Of a stretch of DNA of 64,000 nucleotides, positions 35,600 through 45,616 are shown one piece after another. Position 1 is the stretch's first letter; each line of letters begins with the position of its first letter. The notes beneath the pieces were generated by a model that saw only the letters and a list, made by a program, of their open reading frames with translations, was not told the DNA's origin and made no database searches. The DNA lies in contig NZ_CP051682.1 in NCBI RefSeq assembly GCF_012849215.1, forward strand, positions 4,216,001 through 4,280,000, in the 5' to 3' direction. Made by a program: the position numbers and the translations under genes. This stretch comes from Mucilaginibacter robiniae (GTDB taxonomy: Bacteria; Bacteroidota; Bacteroidia; Sphingobacteriales; Sphingobacteriaceae).

Positions 35600-36808
35600 A
35601 TGATAAGTAATACAAAGTGGGTTGATAATGATGAGTTTGGTAGATTGGTTGCTTTGTCGGAATACGACCTTGACTATAATGTACTGCAATCAAAGTTCGA
35701 GGATTTAACAAGACTGGCTTCTATGATTGCCGGTACAGAAATTTCATTAGTGAACTTGCTGGATGCGTACAATCAATGGACGATTGCTCAGCAAGGTGCG
35801 CATCTGGAACACATGGCTCGGGAAAAATCGGTTTGTCAGTACACGATTCAGCAAGAGCAAGAATTTGAGGTGCGGCATCTATCAACAGATTTACGATTCA
35901 ATAAGCGGGATTATGTAACACAAACTGGGTTGGATTATTATTACGGTATTCCTTTAACCACAGAACAAGGCTACCATATTGGAGCTTTATGTGTTCTTGA
36001 TAAAGAAAACAAAGTGCTAACTGTTGCTCAAAAGCAGATGTTGCAGCTAATTGGAAAGGAAATTATAAGTAGGCTGGAGAGCATTAAACAGCTGGAAAGG
36101 CTAGAAACTCAAAACCGACAACTGGTAAATGCAAAAAAGATATTAGCACATGATATCAGAGGGCCTATTGCTGGCATTATTGGCTTAGCACAAGTCGCAA
36201 GCACCGATGATGAAGCAACCAGTACGGAGGAAATCCAGGAATACTTCAAATTAATCAAAGAAAGCGGAGAGTCTGTTCTGGAGCTGGCAGCAGAAATTTT
36301 AGAGCAGGATGCTAAAACCGGCGATGCAATCAAGTCGCTTCCACACATGATTAGTCTGGTAGGTTTAAAAGAAAAGCTTACTCAATTATTTGCCCCAAGG
36401 CTTAAAGAGAAAGGATTAAACTTTTTCGTAAAGCTTTCACCACTTACGGCTGCTGTTACCTTTCCTAAAAATAAACTACAGCAGGTAATTGGAAATCTAA
36501 TATCAAACGCCATTAAGTTTACCTCTATTGGAGGAACTATAACTCTGGACTTAAATCTACTTAAAGTACATAATCAAAACCATTTGGAGGTTCGGGTTAC
36601 TGATACAGGAGTGGGTATGGAAAAAGATAAGGTACAAGCTATCCTAAGTGGAACTTCTGAGTCTACAGAAGGTACAGGTGGCGAAGTAGGCTACGGGTTA
36701 GGTTTAAAGCTAGTTAAGCAGTTAATAGAAGAAAGTAATGGTATTCTTTATGTAAACTCGATAATAGGTCAGGGTACAGTTTTCCGGTTTGTTATTCCAT
36801 TAAGATAA
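35600..36808 (+). CDS. GAF-domain sensor histidine kinase
   Basis: 402 residues, no membrane span. GAF domain (about 20-165; EISLVNLLDAYNQWTIAQQG and YYYGIPLTTEQGYHIGALCVLD). HisKA has phospho-acceptor His184 in KKILAHDIRGPIAGIIG. HATPase_c has NLISNAIKFT, VTDTGVGME and GYGLGLKLVKQLIE. A cytosolic kinase without linked regulator; partner unknown. Ends at the terminator at 36934. Confidence 0.9.
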   Translation: MISNTKWVDNDEFGRLVALSEYDLDYNVLQSKFEDLTRLASMIAGTEISLVNLLDAYNQWTIAQQGAHLEHMAREKSVCQYTIQQEQEFEVRHLSTDLRFNKRDYVTQTGLDYYYGIPLTTEQGYHIGALCVLDKENKVLTVAQKQMLQLIGKEIISRLESIKQLERLETQNRQLVNAKKILAHDIRGPIAGIIGLAQVASTDDEATSTEEIQEYFKLIKESGESVLELAAEILEQDAKTGDAIKSLPHMISLVGLKEKLTQLFAPRLKEKGLNFFVKLSPLTAAVTFPKNKLQQVIGNLISNAIKFTSIGGTITLDLNLLKVHNQNHLEVRVTDTGVGMEKDKVQAILSGTSESTEGTGGEVGYGLGLKLVKQLIEESNGILYVNSIIGQGTVFRFVIPLR

Positions 36809-36933
36809 TTATTGGTGTTATTTCATTATGATATAAGTTTTATTTGTGAAAGAGATGTTTACACAACGTGATTTCCTTTATAACGCAAGTAAAGCTTATA
36901 AATAACAAAGTCAGAACTTAAATTTACATATAA

Positions 36934-36972
36934 TAAGCCCTTGCAGATTTTTGTTCTGCAAGGGCTTACTGT
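36934..36972 (+). terminator. Bidirectional terminator between GAF kinase and PhnA gene
   Basis: TAAGCCCTTGCAG (36934-36946) pairs with CTGCAAGGGCTTA (36956-36968), followed by a short T-run (CTGTTT). It lies between converging genes. Confidence 0.75.
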
Positions 36973-37066
36973 TTCTACGGATTGCCAATAAACTATCTGT
37001 ACAAATAAAAAATAAGGTTTGAATTAGAGCAACCCTTAGTGATTCAGCAATGAATGATAAACCCAA

Positions 37067-37639
37067 TTAACCTTTTTGCTTACGCAAGTATTTAGTTAAA
37101 ATAACAATAAGTTGTCCATCAATTTTTCCTTCAATCTGGTCAGTATTATCCGCCACCAAGCGAATGTTTTTTACAACAGTACCCATCTTGGCATTGAGTG
37201 AACTTCCTTTTACATCCAAAGACCGGGTCAAAACAACTGTATCGCCATTTTGTAGTACAGCGCCAAGGCTGTCTTTATGCACTTCACTAGGTTCAACACT
37301 GGTGCTATCCTGTTCTGCTTTAGCCCAAGCAAGCGTTTCATCATCCAGGTAGAGCATATCAAGATTGTCTGCTGCCCAGTCCTCATTTTTAAATTTGGAA
37401 AGTACTCGCCAAGCTACTACCTGTACGGCCGGAACCTCACTCCACATAGCTTCTGTTAAAAAACGCCAATATTGACTATCTGTATCAATGCCTTTTTCAA
37501 GGTGTGTAAGGCAAGCATCACAGATTACAATTTGATTATTCGGATGTGTTGCAGGTGTTACAGTATAAACAGAAAGATGATTTCCAGATTTACATAATTC
37601 ACAATGATTTCCACTGCGCTCTTTTAATGATGGTTCCAT
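37067..37639 (-). CDS. PhnA domain protein (YjdM-like)
   Basis: 190 residues. A treble-clef zinc ribbon has Cys13, Cys16 and Cys40, Cys43 (CELC and CDAC). The C-terminal KOW-like PhnA domain shows DGxxV in QNGDTVVLTRSLDVKGSSLNAKMGTVVKNIRL. Historic name phosphonate-uptake protein; no phosphonate genes are near, and the true role of YjdM/PhnA-like proteins is unclear. The inserted middle region (about 65-120) is acidic and Trp-containing. Confidence 0.85.
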   Translation of the reverse strand: MEPSLKERSGNHCELCKSGNHLSVYTVTPATHPNNQIVICDACLTHLEKGIDTDSQYWRFLTEAMWSEVPAVQVVAWRVLSKFKNEDWAADNLDMLYLDDETLAWAKAEQDSTSVEPSEVHKDSLGAVLQNGDTVVLTRSLDVKGSSLNAKMGTVVKNIRLVADNTDQIEGKIDGQLIVILTKYLRKQKG

Positions 37640-37823
37640 ACAGATATAAGTAAAAGCCGCAAAAGTAGATGTTTTTAGAAATTTATTGTTCTACTATATC
37701 TATTGTTTTTAGATACATTAACTATTCAGAACTATGTAATAAGACACTTAAATAGAATAATTGATATATCAACGCTTACCGATTGGTATGTTTGTGCATA
37801 CTGGCAATATGATAGGCAAATTG

Positions 37824-37831
37824 TAATTTTG
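37824..37831 (+). promoter_or_regulatory. -7 box upstream of the PUL regulator
   Basis: TAATTTTG, a match to TAnnTTTG, 34 bp before the ATG of the regulator gene. Confidence 0.4.
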
Positions 37832-37865
37832 TAGTTACACTCAATACACCACGGCCTAAATATCT

Positions 37866-40754
37866 ATGAGAAAAATAGCTAATTTATTTTATGGCTTACT
37901 GCTTTTTATAGTTCTACCTACAATTGTAAACGCTACCGATATTAAAAGTGTTGGTGTTCCGTTCATTCAAAATTATACTAAAGCGTTATACCAAGCTGGT
38001 AATCAAAACTGGTCTGTTACCAAAGATGAACATGGTATAATGTATTTTGGTAACTCAGATGGGTTACTTACTTACGATGGACAGTATTGGCAGCTTTACC
38101 ACATGCCCAATCAGCTAATTGTAAGGTCAGTAGCTGCAGATGGCAAGGGAAAGATCTACGCAGGCGGATTTGGTGAATTCGGATATTGGCAAAACAATGC
38201 TCAAGGCTTTTTAAAGTATCATTCGCTCATCAATTTAGTTCCGGCTAAGTATCTTCCAAATGAAGAAATTTGGAAAATATATGTAGATAAAGAACGTGTA
38301 CTGTTCCAAACCTTTAGTTCCATATACATTTATGAAAAGGGTAGGATAGAGGTTGTCAAATCATCACAGTCTTACTTATTTTTGCTTAAAGCAAGTAACC
38401 GTTTTTTTGTAGAACAAGTTGGTTTAGGGCTATTCGAGTTAAAGAGTAATAAGCTTAGCTATATACCTGGCAGCAATGTTTTAAGTAACAGTGTTGTATT
38501 GTCAGTATTACCATACCAATCAGGTAATTTTTTAATAGGCACTGCTAAAGATGGGCTGTTCATTTACAACGGGCAAGCGGTGGTACCATTTACCAGTCCG
38601 GTAAATAGCTTTCTAAAAACTTATCAATTAAATAATGGCAGCTATATTCAAAATAAGTATTATGCTTATGGCACTATACTGAACGGTGTTGTTATCATTG
38701 ATACGGCAGGCAACGTTGTTCAGCATGTTAATAAGTTAAGCGGGTTGCACAATAATACGGTATTAGGTTTATACACCGATAATAATCAAAACTTATGGGC
38801 AGCCTTAGATAATGGCATTGACCGAATAGAGCTAAATTCACCCTTATATTTTTATCAGGATAAAACCGGAAAGTTTGGTACTGTTTATTCGAGTATTATT
38901 TATAATGACAAGATTTATTTAGGAACCAATCAAGGCTTGTTTTACAGTGATTGGAAGAATAAGAATAATGGTTTGTTTAAAGCTCTAGATTTTAATATTA
39001 TTTCTGGTTCACAAGGGCAAGTTTGGAATTTATCACTTATTGATGGCCGTTTGTTGTGCGGTCATAATAATGGCACTTATGAAGTAAATGGTACCTCGTT
39101 GAAAACGTTATCCTCAGTTAGTGGCGGATGGACGATTAAAAAATCAAACAGTGCGCAACTAATTCAAGGTACATACAACGGCTTAGTAATCTATAAAAAA
39201 GATGCATCAGGCAATTGGATATTTAGTCATCAAATAAGTGGTTTTACTCAACCCACTATTTATGTAGAGCAAGATAACGAAGGCTATTTATGGGTTAGCC
39301 ATGCTTATAAAGGAGTATACCGAATCAAATTAAATCATGATTTAACAAAAGCTGAATCTATCAAGTATTATGATGAACATTATAATCTTCCGAGCAGCTA
39401 TAACATAAATGTTTTTAAACTTAATAATGATCTTGTTTACTCAACAGAAGCTGGCTTTTACACTTACGACCATATCACCGACAAGTTTTACCGATATACC
39501 CAGCTGAATAAAATGCTGGGAACATTTGCTACATCAAACAAAGTAATTCAAGCTTCAAGTAACCAATATTGGTTTATTAACCACGGGCATGTTGCGTTAG
39601 CTGATTTATCAATAGCCGGCAAAATTAAAATTGACTCTAATCGGTTTAGTGTGCTAAATGGGCAAATGGTTCAGCATTATGAAAATATAAGTCGCATTAA
39701 CGATTACTTATATTTGATAAGCGTTGATGATGGCTTTGTGATATATAACAACCAGGGCGACAATCAGCAAAAATATGCAGCGTTACCTAAGGTTCTCATA
39801 CGCAAGGTTCAAAATACAACCAATAAAGTAGTTACACTTTCTGAAAATGGTACTAGCGAGATTGAATTGCCGTTTAATAAAAATAGTGTACGTATTTACT
39901 ACAGCTTTCCCTTATATCAACAATCAAAAATAAGGTTCCGGTATATCTTAGATGGCTACTCTAAAACATGGTCAGAATGGAGTACCGAAAGTCAAAAAGA
40001 CTTTACTAATTTAAACCCGGGTACATATTACTTTAAAGTTAAAGCTCAAGTTGATGGAAAAAACGTATCAGATGAAACGTCCATCAAAATTGTTGTACTC
40101 TCACCTTGGTATTCGAGCCGGATCGCCATTATTATATACCTGCTGCTACTTATTCCACTTTATTATGTTGTTCGATTCTTATATAGAAAGAAGCTTATCA
40201 AGCATCAGGAGTACTTGCATCAGAAATTCATATTAGAAAAAGAAGAAGCTTTGCGTAAAGAGGCGGCTTTGAACGAGCAAAAAATTATTCGTTTAAAAAA
40301 TGAGCAGCTACAGGCTGATTTAGCTAACAAAAACAGGGAGCTTTCTAATTCGGCAATGAACATTGTTTATAAAAATGAGTTATTGCAAAAGCTAAGTGAT
40401 GAAATAACTCATTTGAAAGACGATAATGGTAAAACCTTATCTCCTGAACAATTACGTAAACTGCAGAAGGTAATTGATGAAGGGATGAACGATGAACAGG
40501 ATTGGAATATTTTTGAAAACAGCTTTAATGAAGCCCATGAAAATTTCTTCAAAAAGTTGAAATCTCAACATCCAGAATTAGTTCCAAATGATTTAAAGCT
40601 ATGTGCCTACCTACGCATGAACATGAGTAGTAAAGAAATTGCCTCTTTGTTAAATATTACACTAAGGGGGGTAGAAATAAGACGTTATCGACTACGAAAA
40701 AAGCTCCAATTACAACATGACAAAAACTTATCAGAGTTCTTAATTGAGCTATAA
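37866..40754 (+). CDS. PUL regulator: beta-propeller, Y_Y_Y domain, TM, HTH
   Basis: 962 residues. Signal peptide (residues 1-23). Two seven-bladed propeller-like repeats (Reg_prop pattern, repeated short blades such as DNNQNLWAALDNGIDRIEL and DNEGYLWVSH) cover about 30-660. The Y_Y_Y domain (about 665-740, RFRYILDGYSKTWSEWS) follows, then one membrane span near 750-772, a coiled coil, and a C-terminal LuxR-like HTH (LNITLRGVEIRRYRLRKKL). It senses periplasmic sugar and acts on DNA directly, lacking kinase and receiver domains; hence related to hybrid two-component PUL regulators but simpler. It immediately precedes susC, the presumed target. Confidence 0.88.
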   Translation: MRKIANLFYGLLLFIVLPTIVNATDIKSVGVPFIQNYTKALYQAGNQNWSVTKDEHGIMYFGNSDGLLTYDGQYWQLYHMPNQLIVRSVAADGKGKIYAGGFGEFGYWQNNAQGFLKYHSLINLVPAKYLPNEEIWKIYVDKERVLFQTFSSIYIYEKGRIEVVKSSQSYLFLLKASNRFFVEQVGLGLFELKSNKLSYIPGSNVLSNSVVLSVLPYQSGNFLIGTAKDGLFIYNGQAVVPFTSPVNSFLKTYQLNNGSYIQNKYYAYGTILNGVVIIDTAGNVVQHVNKLSGLHNNTVLGLYTDNNQNLWAALDNGIDRIELNSPLYFYQDKTGKFGTVYSSIIYNDKIYLGTNQGLFYSDWKNKNNGLFKALDFNIISGSQGQVWNLSLIDGRLLCGHNNGTYEVNGTSLKTLSSVSGGWTIKKSNSAQLIQGTYNGLVIYKKDASGNWIFSHQISGFTQPTIYVEQDNEGYLWVSHAYKGVYRIKLNHDLTKAESIKYYDEHYNLPSSYNINVFKLNNDLVYSTEAGFYTYDHITDKFYRYTQLNKMLGTFATSNKVIQASSNQYWFINHGHVALADLSIAGKIKIDSNRFSVLNGQMVQHYENISRINDYLYLISVDDGFVIYNNQGDNQQKYAALPKVLIRKVQNTTNKVVTLSENGTSEIELPFNKNSVRIYYSFPLYQQSKIRFRYILDGYSKTWSEWSTESQKDFTNLNPGTYYFKVKAQVDGKNVSDETSIKIVVLSPWYSSRIAIIIYLLLLIPLYYVVRFLYRKKLIKHQEYLHQKFILEKEEALRKEAALNEQKIIRLKNEQLQADLANKNRELSNSAMNIVYKNELLQKLSDEITHLKDDNGKTLSPEQLRKLQKVIDEGMNDEQDWNIFENSFNEAHENFFKKLKSQHPELVPNDLKLCAYLRMNMSSKEIASLLNITLRGVEIRRYRLRKKLQLQHDKNLSEFLIEL

Positions 40755-40801
40755 TACTACATCATCACCTCTCATAGCTATTTTCCAGCTTTCATAATTA
40801 T

Positions 40802-40838
40802 AAATCCAGAGTGTAGTGTACACACTTTGGATTTGTTA
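40802..40838 (+). terminator. Terminator after the PUL regulator
   Basis: AAATCCA (40802-40808) with TGGATTT (40828-40834), inner GTGT/ACAC pairing with mismatches, then a T-rich stretch. Confidence 0.65.
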
Positions 40839-40922
40839 TTTTCAAATGCCTGTAAATTAACATACTAGGTTTTGTTTATTATGTGTTTGAGTAGGTATTA
40901 AGATTCATGATGTAGTAATGTA

Positions 40923-40973
40923 GAGTACAAAAATAGATGAGTTGTGGTTTTTACTCATCAAGTTTGTACACTC
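40923..40973 (+). promoter_or_regulatory. Nested dyad upstream of susC (candidate operator)
   Basis: GAGTACAAA (40923-40931) faces TTTGTAC plus ACTC (40963-40973). Inside, ATGAGT (40937-40942) faces ACTCAT (40953-40958). It lies 40 bp before the susC start codon and could be the binding site of the LuxR-type regulator encoded upstream, or an mRNA leader hairpin. Confidence 0.5.
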
Positions 40974-41013
40974 AAAACCAATTTTATTTAATACCAAAAC
41001 TAATTAAAACCGT

Positions 41014-44000
41014 ATGAAGAGAATTTACACAATCTCGAGGTTGGTATTACTGTGTCTGTTGTTTTCAACTGTAGCTTTTGCACAAAATGTTGCAGTTAAA
41101 GGCAAAGTAACTGATGCAACAACTGGTGAGTTTTTACCAGGTGTAACAGTTGCTGTACAAGGAACAACCACAGGTACTCAAACCGATGTTAATGGTGCAT
41201 TCACAATTAATGTACCATCAAGTGCTACCATAACTTTTTCTTTTGTTGGTTATACTGCACAACAAATAGCAGTAAATGCCAGAACTACTTTAGATGTAAA
41301 ACTGGCCAATAAAGCAAGTGAGCTTCAACAGGTAGTAGTAGTAGGTTACGGAACCCAAAGGAAGATTGATGTTACAGGTTCTGTAAGTCAAGTAAGAGGT
41401 GAAGAGCTTTCGAAGCAACCTGATCCTAATCCGGTAAGTGCTTTACAGGGTAAAGTTGCCGGTGTGCAAATCACTAACTCTGGCACTCCAGGTGCTTCTC
41501 CGCAAATTACTATTCGTGGCCAGGGTACTGTATATGGCAACAATAACCCGTTATACGTTGTGGATGGGGTGTGGTTTGATGACATAAGCTTCTTGAACTC
41601 TAATGATATTGAAAGCATGAGCATCCTGAAAGATGCCTCAAGTGAAGCAATATATGGTGTTAGAGCTGCCAATGGTGTTGTATTAATTACGACTAAGAAA
41701 GGCAAAGGTGGTAAACCTACAGTTAATTACAACGGGTATGTAGGCGTACAGAAAGTAACCAACATGGTTAAGATGGCTAATGCTTCACAATATGCCGAGT
41801 TGGTGAATGAACTAAATGGCACTACTTCGTTTGCTGATCCGGCAAGCTTGGGTAAAGGTACAGACTGGTTTGATGTAATTTTGCGTAAAGCATTTACTAC
41901 AAACCATAACGTATCATTAAGTGGTAGTACCGATAAGTCGTCTTATAACATGTCTATTGGTTATTTTAACCAGCAAGGTAACGTAAAAACCAATAGTTAT
42001 GATCGTGTAACTGTACGTTTACAGCAAGATTTACAAGCTTATAAGTTTTTAAAAGTAGGATACAATGCTATACTTCAAGGCAGCAATTCTAAAGATGTAC
42101 CTGCGGATATCATTTACAAAGCTTATACTGCAGCACCTGTAGTACCGGTGTATAATGCTGATGGTACATATGGTGATCCTGCCAATTATCCTATTGGTAA
42201 TTCACCTACTAACCCACAGGCGCAGCTAGATAATTACAACCAGCGCACTAAAGATTTCCGGTTTAATGGCAATATGTTTGGTGAACTGAAATTCAATGAT
42301 CATTTAACTTTCCGCACCAGTTTTGGTGCTGATGTTAGGCAGAATGAAGTACGCAACTACATTCCGGCATATGCTGCAACAACCAACCAGTTCAACACCA
42401 CTAGCGATTTAACCTTAACCAAAACACAGTCCCGCAACTGGATTTGGGAAAACACATTAACTTACAACCAGACTTTTAATAAAGATCATCGGTTAACGGT
42501 ATTGTTGGGTCAAAGTGCTCAGCATTACTATAATTATTATTCGATTGCTACAGTACAAAATGCACCTAATTCAACAGCTACTTACTACATCAATTCAGGT
42601 GATGCATCAACTACTACAGTAAGAGATTATGCTACTATTACTACATCAGCATCGTACTTTGGTCGTGTAAATTATGCTTATAAAGATAAATATCTGTTAA
42701 ATGCATCTATACGGCGCGATGGTTCATCAGCATTCAGCAGCGATCAACGTTGGGGCGCTTTTCCTTCTATAGGTGCCGGATGGGTAATCTCTAATGAAGA
42801 TTTCTTTAAAGATCAAAACATATTCAATAATTTGAAAATTCGTGGTAGCTGGGGTAAAATTGGTAACTCTGCTATTCCTGCTAACATTTATACTAACACC
42901 GTATCTCGTACCGGCGATTTAACTGCTGTTTACGGGACAACTAACGGTGTAATTGCTTCTGGTGCTAACATTACTACTATTTCAAATCCTATTCTATACT
43001 GGGAAAGAGGTGTAGGTACTGATTTAGGTTTAGAAGGTAGTTTATTTAATAACCGATTTACCTTTGAAATTGACTACTACAATCGTGTAACCCAAAAGGG
43101 TATCTTCGATGTACCCGTTCTAAAATCATTAGGCACAACTAACGGTTCCATTATTACTAACCAAGCTGATTTTAGAAACCGTGGGTGGGAATTCTCTGCT
43201 GGCTGGAAAGGCAATACAGGTAAAGATTTTTCCTATGCTATCAACGGTAACTTTAGCATCAACAATAATAAAGTAACAGCTAATTATAGCGGCAATAACA
43301 TCATTTATGTAGGCAGTGGTGCTACGGGTGGCAACACTACAAGTATTACAACCGTAGGGTTGCCTATTAGTGTATTTTACGGTTACAGAGTAACTGGTAT
43401 ATTCCAAAATGCAGCGCAGATAGCATCATCTTCACAAAAGAGTGCGAGTCCAGGTGATTTTATCTACCAGGATGTTAATAGTGATGGTGTAATTGATGGT
43501 AAAGACCGTGTTGTACTAGGTAATCCAAACCCTAAATACCAATTTGGTTTAAACACTACTTTCAATTACAAAAACTTCGATCTAACAGTTGATATACAAG
43601 GCGTAGCTAAAGTAGATGTATATAACGCTAACAAAGGTTTGCGTTACGGTGCTGAAAACTACACGCTTGATTTTTATAAGAACCGCTGGCATGGTGAAGG
43701 TACTTCTAATACTTATCCTTCTGCAAACATTGGTGGCGGCAGCAACTATTACCCAAATAGCTGGTACGTGGAAAGCGGCAGTTATGTAAGGTTAAGAAAT
43801 CTACAATTAGGCTATAATTTGCCATCATCGGTTACAAGTAAGCTACACATTCAACGGTTAAGAATTTACGCTAATGCGCAAAATGCGGTTAACATATTTG
43901 GTTATACCGGCTTTAACCCTGAAATCGGTAGAACAGCTAGCGCGGTATCTTCTAGTGGTGTAACATCAACAGCAGCAGGTATTGATAACGGTGTGTACCC

Positions 44001-44043
44001 TTTATATGCTACTTATAACTTGGGCTTAAACGTAACCTTCTAA
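41014..44043 (+). CDS. SusC/RagA-type TonB-dependent transporter
   Basis: 1009 residues. Signal peptide (LVLLCLLFSTVAFAQ). Carboxypeptidase-regulatory-like N-domain (about 27-105; GKVTDATTGEFLPGVTV). TonB-box region and plug domain (about 108-235: VVVVGYGTQRKIDVTGSVS, ITIRGQGTVYGNNNPLYVVDG). Then the 22-strand barrel with the terminal Phe (LGLNVTF). The protein imports oligosaccharides across the outer membrane together with the SusD lipoprotein encoded 20 bp downstream. The nearby GH144 gene suggests beta-1,2-glucan oligosaccharides as cargo. Induction is presumably by the regulator upstream. Confidence 0.95.
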   Translation: MKRIYTISRLVLLCLLFSTVAFAQNVAVKGKVTDATTGEFLPGVTVAVQGTTTGTQTDVNGAFTINVPSSATITFSFVGYTAQQIAVNARTTLDVKLANKASELQQVVVVGYGTQRKIDVTGSVSQVRGEELSKQPDPNPVSALQGKVAGVQITNSGTPGASPQITIRGQGTVYGNNNPLYVVDGVWFDDISFLNSNDIESMSILKDASSEAIYGVRAANGVVLITTKKGKGGKPTVNYNGYVGVQKVTNMVKMANASQYAELVNELNGTTSFADPASLGKGTDWFDVILRKAFTTNHNVSLSGSTDKSSYNMSIGYFNQQGNVKTNSYDRVTVRLQQDLQAYKFLKVGYNAILQGSNSKDVPADIIYKAYTAAPVVPVYNADGTYGDPANYPIGNSPTNPQAQLDNYNQRTKDFRFNGNMFGELKFNDHLTFRTSFGADVRQNEVRNYIPAYAATTNQFNTTSDLTLTKTQSRNWIWENTLTYNQTFNKDHRLTVLLGQSAQHYYNYYSIATVQNAPNSTATYYINSGDASTTTVRDYATITTSASYFGRVNYAYKDKYLLNASIRRDGSSAFSSDQRWGAFPSIGAGWVISNEDFFKDQNIFNNLKIRGSWGKIGNSAIPANIYTNTVSRTGDLTAVYGTTNGVIASGANITTISNPILYWERGVGTDLGLEGSLFNNRFTFEIDYYNRVTQKGIFDVPVLKSLGTTNGSIITNQADFRNRGWEFSAGWKGNTGKDFSYAINGNFSINNNKVTANYSGNNIIYVGSGATGGNTTSITTVGLPISVFYGYRVTGIFQNAAQIASSSQKSASPGDFIYQDVNSDGVIDGKDRVVLGNPNPKYQFGLNTTFNYKNFDLTVDIQGVAKVDVYNANKGLRYGAENYTLDFYKNRWHGEGTSNTYPSANIGGGSNYYPNSWYVESGSYVRLRNLQLGYNLPSSVTSKLHIQRLRIYANAQNAVNIFGYTGFNPEIGRTASAVSSSGVTSTAAGIDNGVYPLYATYNLGLNVTF

Positions 44044-44063
44044 ACTTTAAAACAATCTGAGTT

Positions 44064-45539
44064 ATGTTGAAAAATACTCAAACTTATCGAAAAGCAATAA
44101 CTGCAGCTTCGCTTGTAGTCTTAATATCAGCGCAAAGCTGTAAAAAAAGTTTCCTGGATGTTCCTGTTCAGGCGCAAACCACCAGTTCTACATTTTTTAC
44201 CAGTGCAACTGATGCTGCACAAGCTGTAAATTCAATTTATGCTAACTTACGCTCTTTTAACCAAGTGGCATTTCCTGCCATTGCGGTAGAAAGCATGGGA
44301 TCTGATGATGCAGAAAAAGGCAGTACTGCAGGTGATGCTACATTCATGAATTTGTATGACACCTTTACAGAAACTGCAACTGAAACACAATTAACTGGAT
44401 TCTGGACTGGTTTGTATGTGGAAATCAATCTCTGTAATCAGGTATTGGATAATGTGCCTAACATTACTATGGATGCAAGTTTAAAAGCACGCTATTTGGC
44501 AGAAGCTAAATTTGTAAGAGCTTACAGCTATTTTAGATTAGTACGTGCATTTGGTGGCGTACCGTTGCGCTTGCATGTGCCAACTGGTACAGATCAGTAC
44601 AATATATCTCGTAGCACTGCTGCTCAGGTATATGCCGCTGTTGAGCAGGATTTAACCGATGCAGCTTCAGTGCTACCAACCAGCTATGGATCTGATGATG
44701 TAGGCCGGGCAACCAAAGGTGCTGCATTAGCTCTACATGCCAAAGTAGCTATGTACCTGAAAAAATGGACTGATGTATATAACTACACTACTCAAGTAAT
44801 GGGCATGGGATATTCATTATTTCCTAATTTTGAGCAGTTATTCAGAATAGCTAATGAGAATAGCTCTGAATCTGTTTTCGAAATTCAGTGTGCTACTATA
44901 TCTACTATAGCCAATGCATCAACCAGCCAGTATTCGCAGGTGCAGGGTGCACGACAAAGTGGTGGTGGCTGGGGCTTTAATGTACCAACCAGTGATTTGT
45001 CTAACGCATTTGCAACCGGCGACCCTCGCCGGGATGCTACCATTCTATATCGCGGAGAAACTACTCCCGGAGGTGACGTGGTACTGGCTTCAAATCCCAA
45101 CCCAATGTATAACCAGAAATCTTACGTGCCATTTACTACTGCATTTGTAAGCAATGAAGGTGAAGCACAAAATGTGCGGGTTATACGTTATGCTGAAGTA
45201 TTATTGATGAATGCTGAAGCCGCAAATGAATTAGGAAATATTACCCAAGCTCTGGCATCATTAGAAATGGTAAGAGCCCGGGCACGTGGTTCAAATAGCT
45301 CGATTCTACCTAAGGTAACCACTACCGACCAGTCAGCTTTACGTACTGCTATCTGGAATGAGCGCCGATATGAATTGGCAATGGAGTTTGATCGTTTCTT
45401 CGATGTTATACGTCAGGGACGTGGTGCAGCCGTATTCGGTAGTAAAGGTTTCGTAACCGGAAAAAGCGAGTTGATGCCAATTCCGCAAACCGAAATTGAT
45501 TTAAGTGGTGGTGTACTAACACAAAACCCAGGCTATTAA
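44064..45539 (+). CDS. SusD/RagB-type glycan-binding lipoprotein
   Basis: 491 residues. Lipobox at residue 27 (ISAQSCKKS), so lipid-anchored on the outer membrane surface. TPR-like helices carry the SusD N-terminal signature (FFTSATDAAQAVNSIYANL) and the C-terminal RagB part (RYAEVLLMNAEAANELGN, IWNERRYELAMEFDRFFDVIRQGRG). It covers the SusC barrel and binds the glycan. Starts 20 bp after the SusC stop; the two form the usual pair. No surface glycan-binding protein follows, as some PULs have. Ends before a terminator at 45556. Confidence 0.95.
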   Translation: MLKNTQTYRKAITAASLVVLISAQSCKKSFLDVPVQAQTTSSTFFTSATDAAQAVNSIYANLRSFNQVAFPAIAVESMGSDDAEKGSTAGDATFMNLYDTFTETATETQLTGFWTGLYVEINLCNQVLDNVPNITMDASLKARYLAEAKFVRAYSYFRLVRAFGGVPLRLHVPTGTDQYNISRSTAAQVYAAVEQDLTDAASVLPTSYGSDDVGRATKGAALALHAKVAMYLKKWTDVYNYTTQVMGMGYSLFPNFEQLFRIANENSSESVFEIQCATISTIANASTSQYSQVQGARQSGGGWGFNVPTSDLSNAFATGDPRRDATILYRGETTPGGDVVLASNPNPMYNQKSYVPFTTAFVSNEGEAQNVRVIRYAEVLLMNAEAANELGNITQALASLEMVRARARGSNSSILPKVTTTDQSALRTAIWNERRYELAMEFDRFFDVIRQGRGAAVFGSKGFVTGKSELMPIPQTEIDLSGGVLTQNPGY

Positions 45540-45555
45540 TTAATAAAGTATTTAG

Positions 45556-45594
45556 AGCCGAAGCCCGATTTAGCTATCAGGTTTCGGCTTTTTT
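45556..45594 (+). terminator. Intrinsic terminator between susD and the GH144 gene
   Basis: AGCCGAAGCC (45556-45565) pairs with GGTTTCGGCT near 45580-45589 with one mismatch, followed by six T. It could attenuate transcription into the enzyme genes. Confidence 0.8.
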
Positions 45595-45616
45595 CATTTA
45601 CCTAAGTTTTGTTAAA

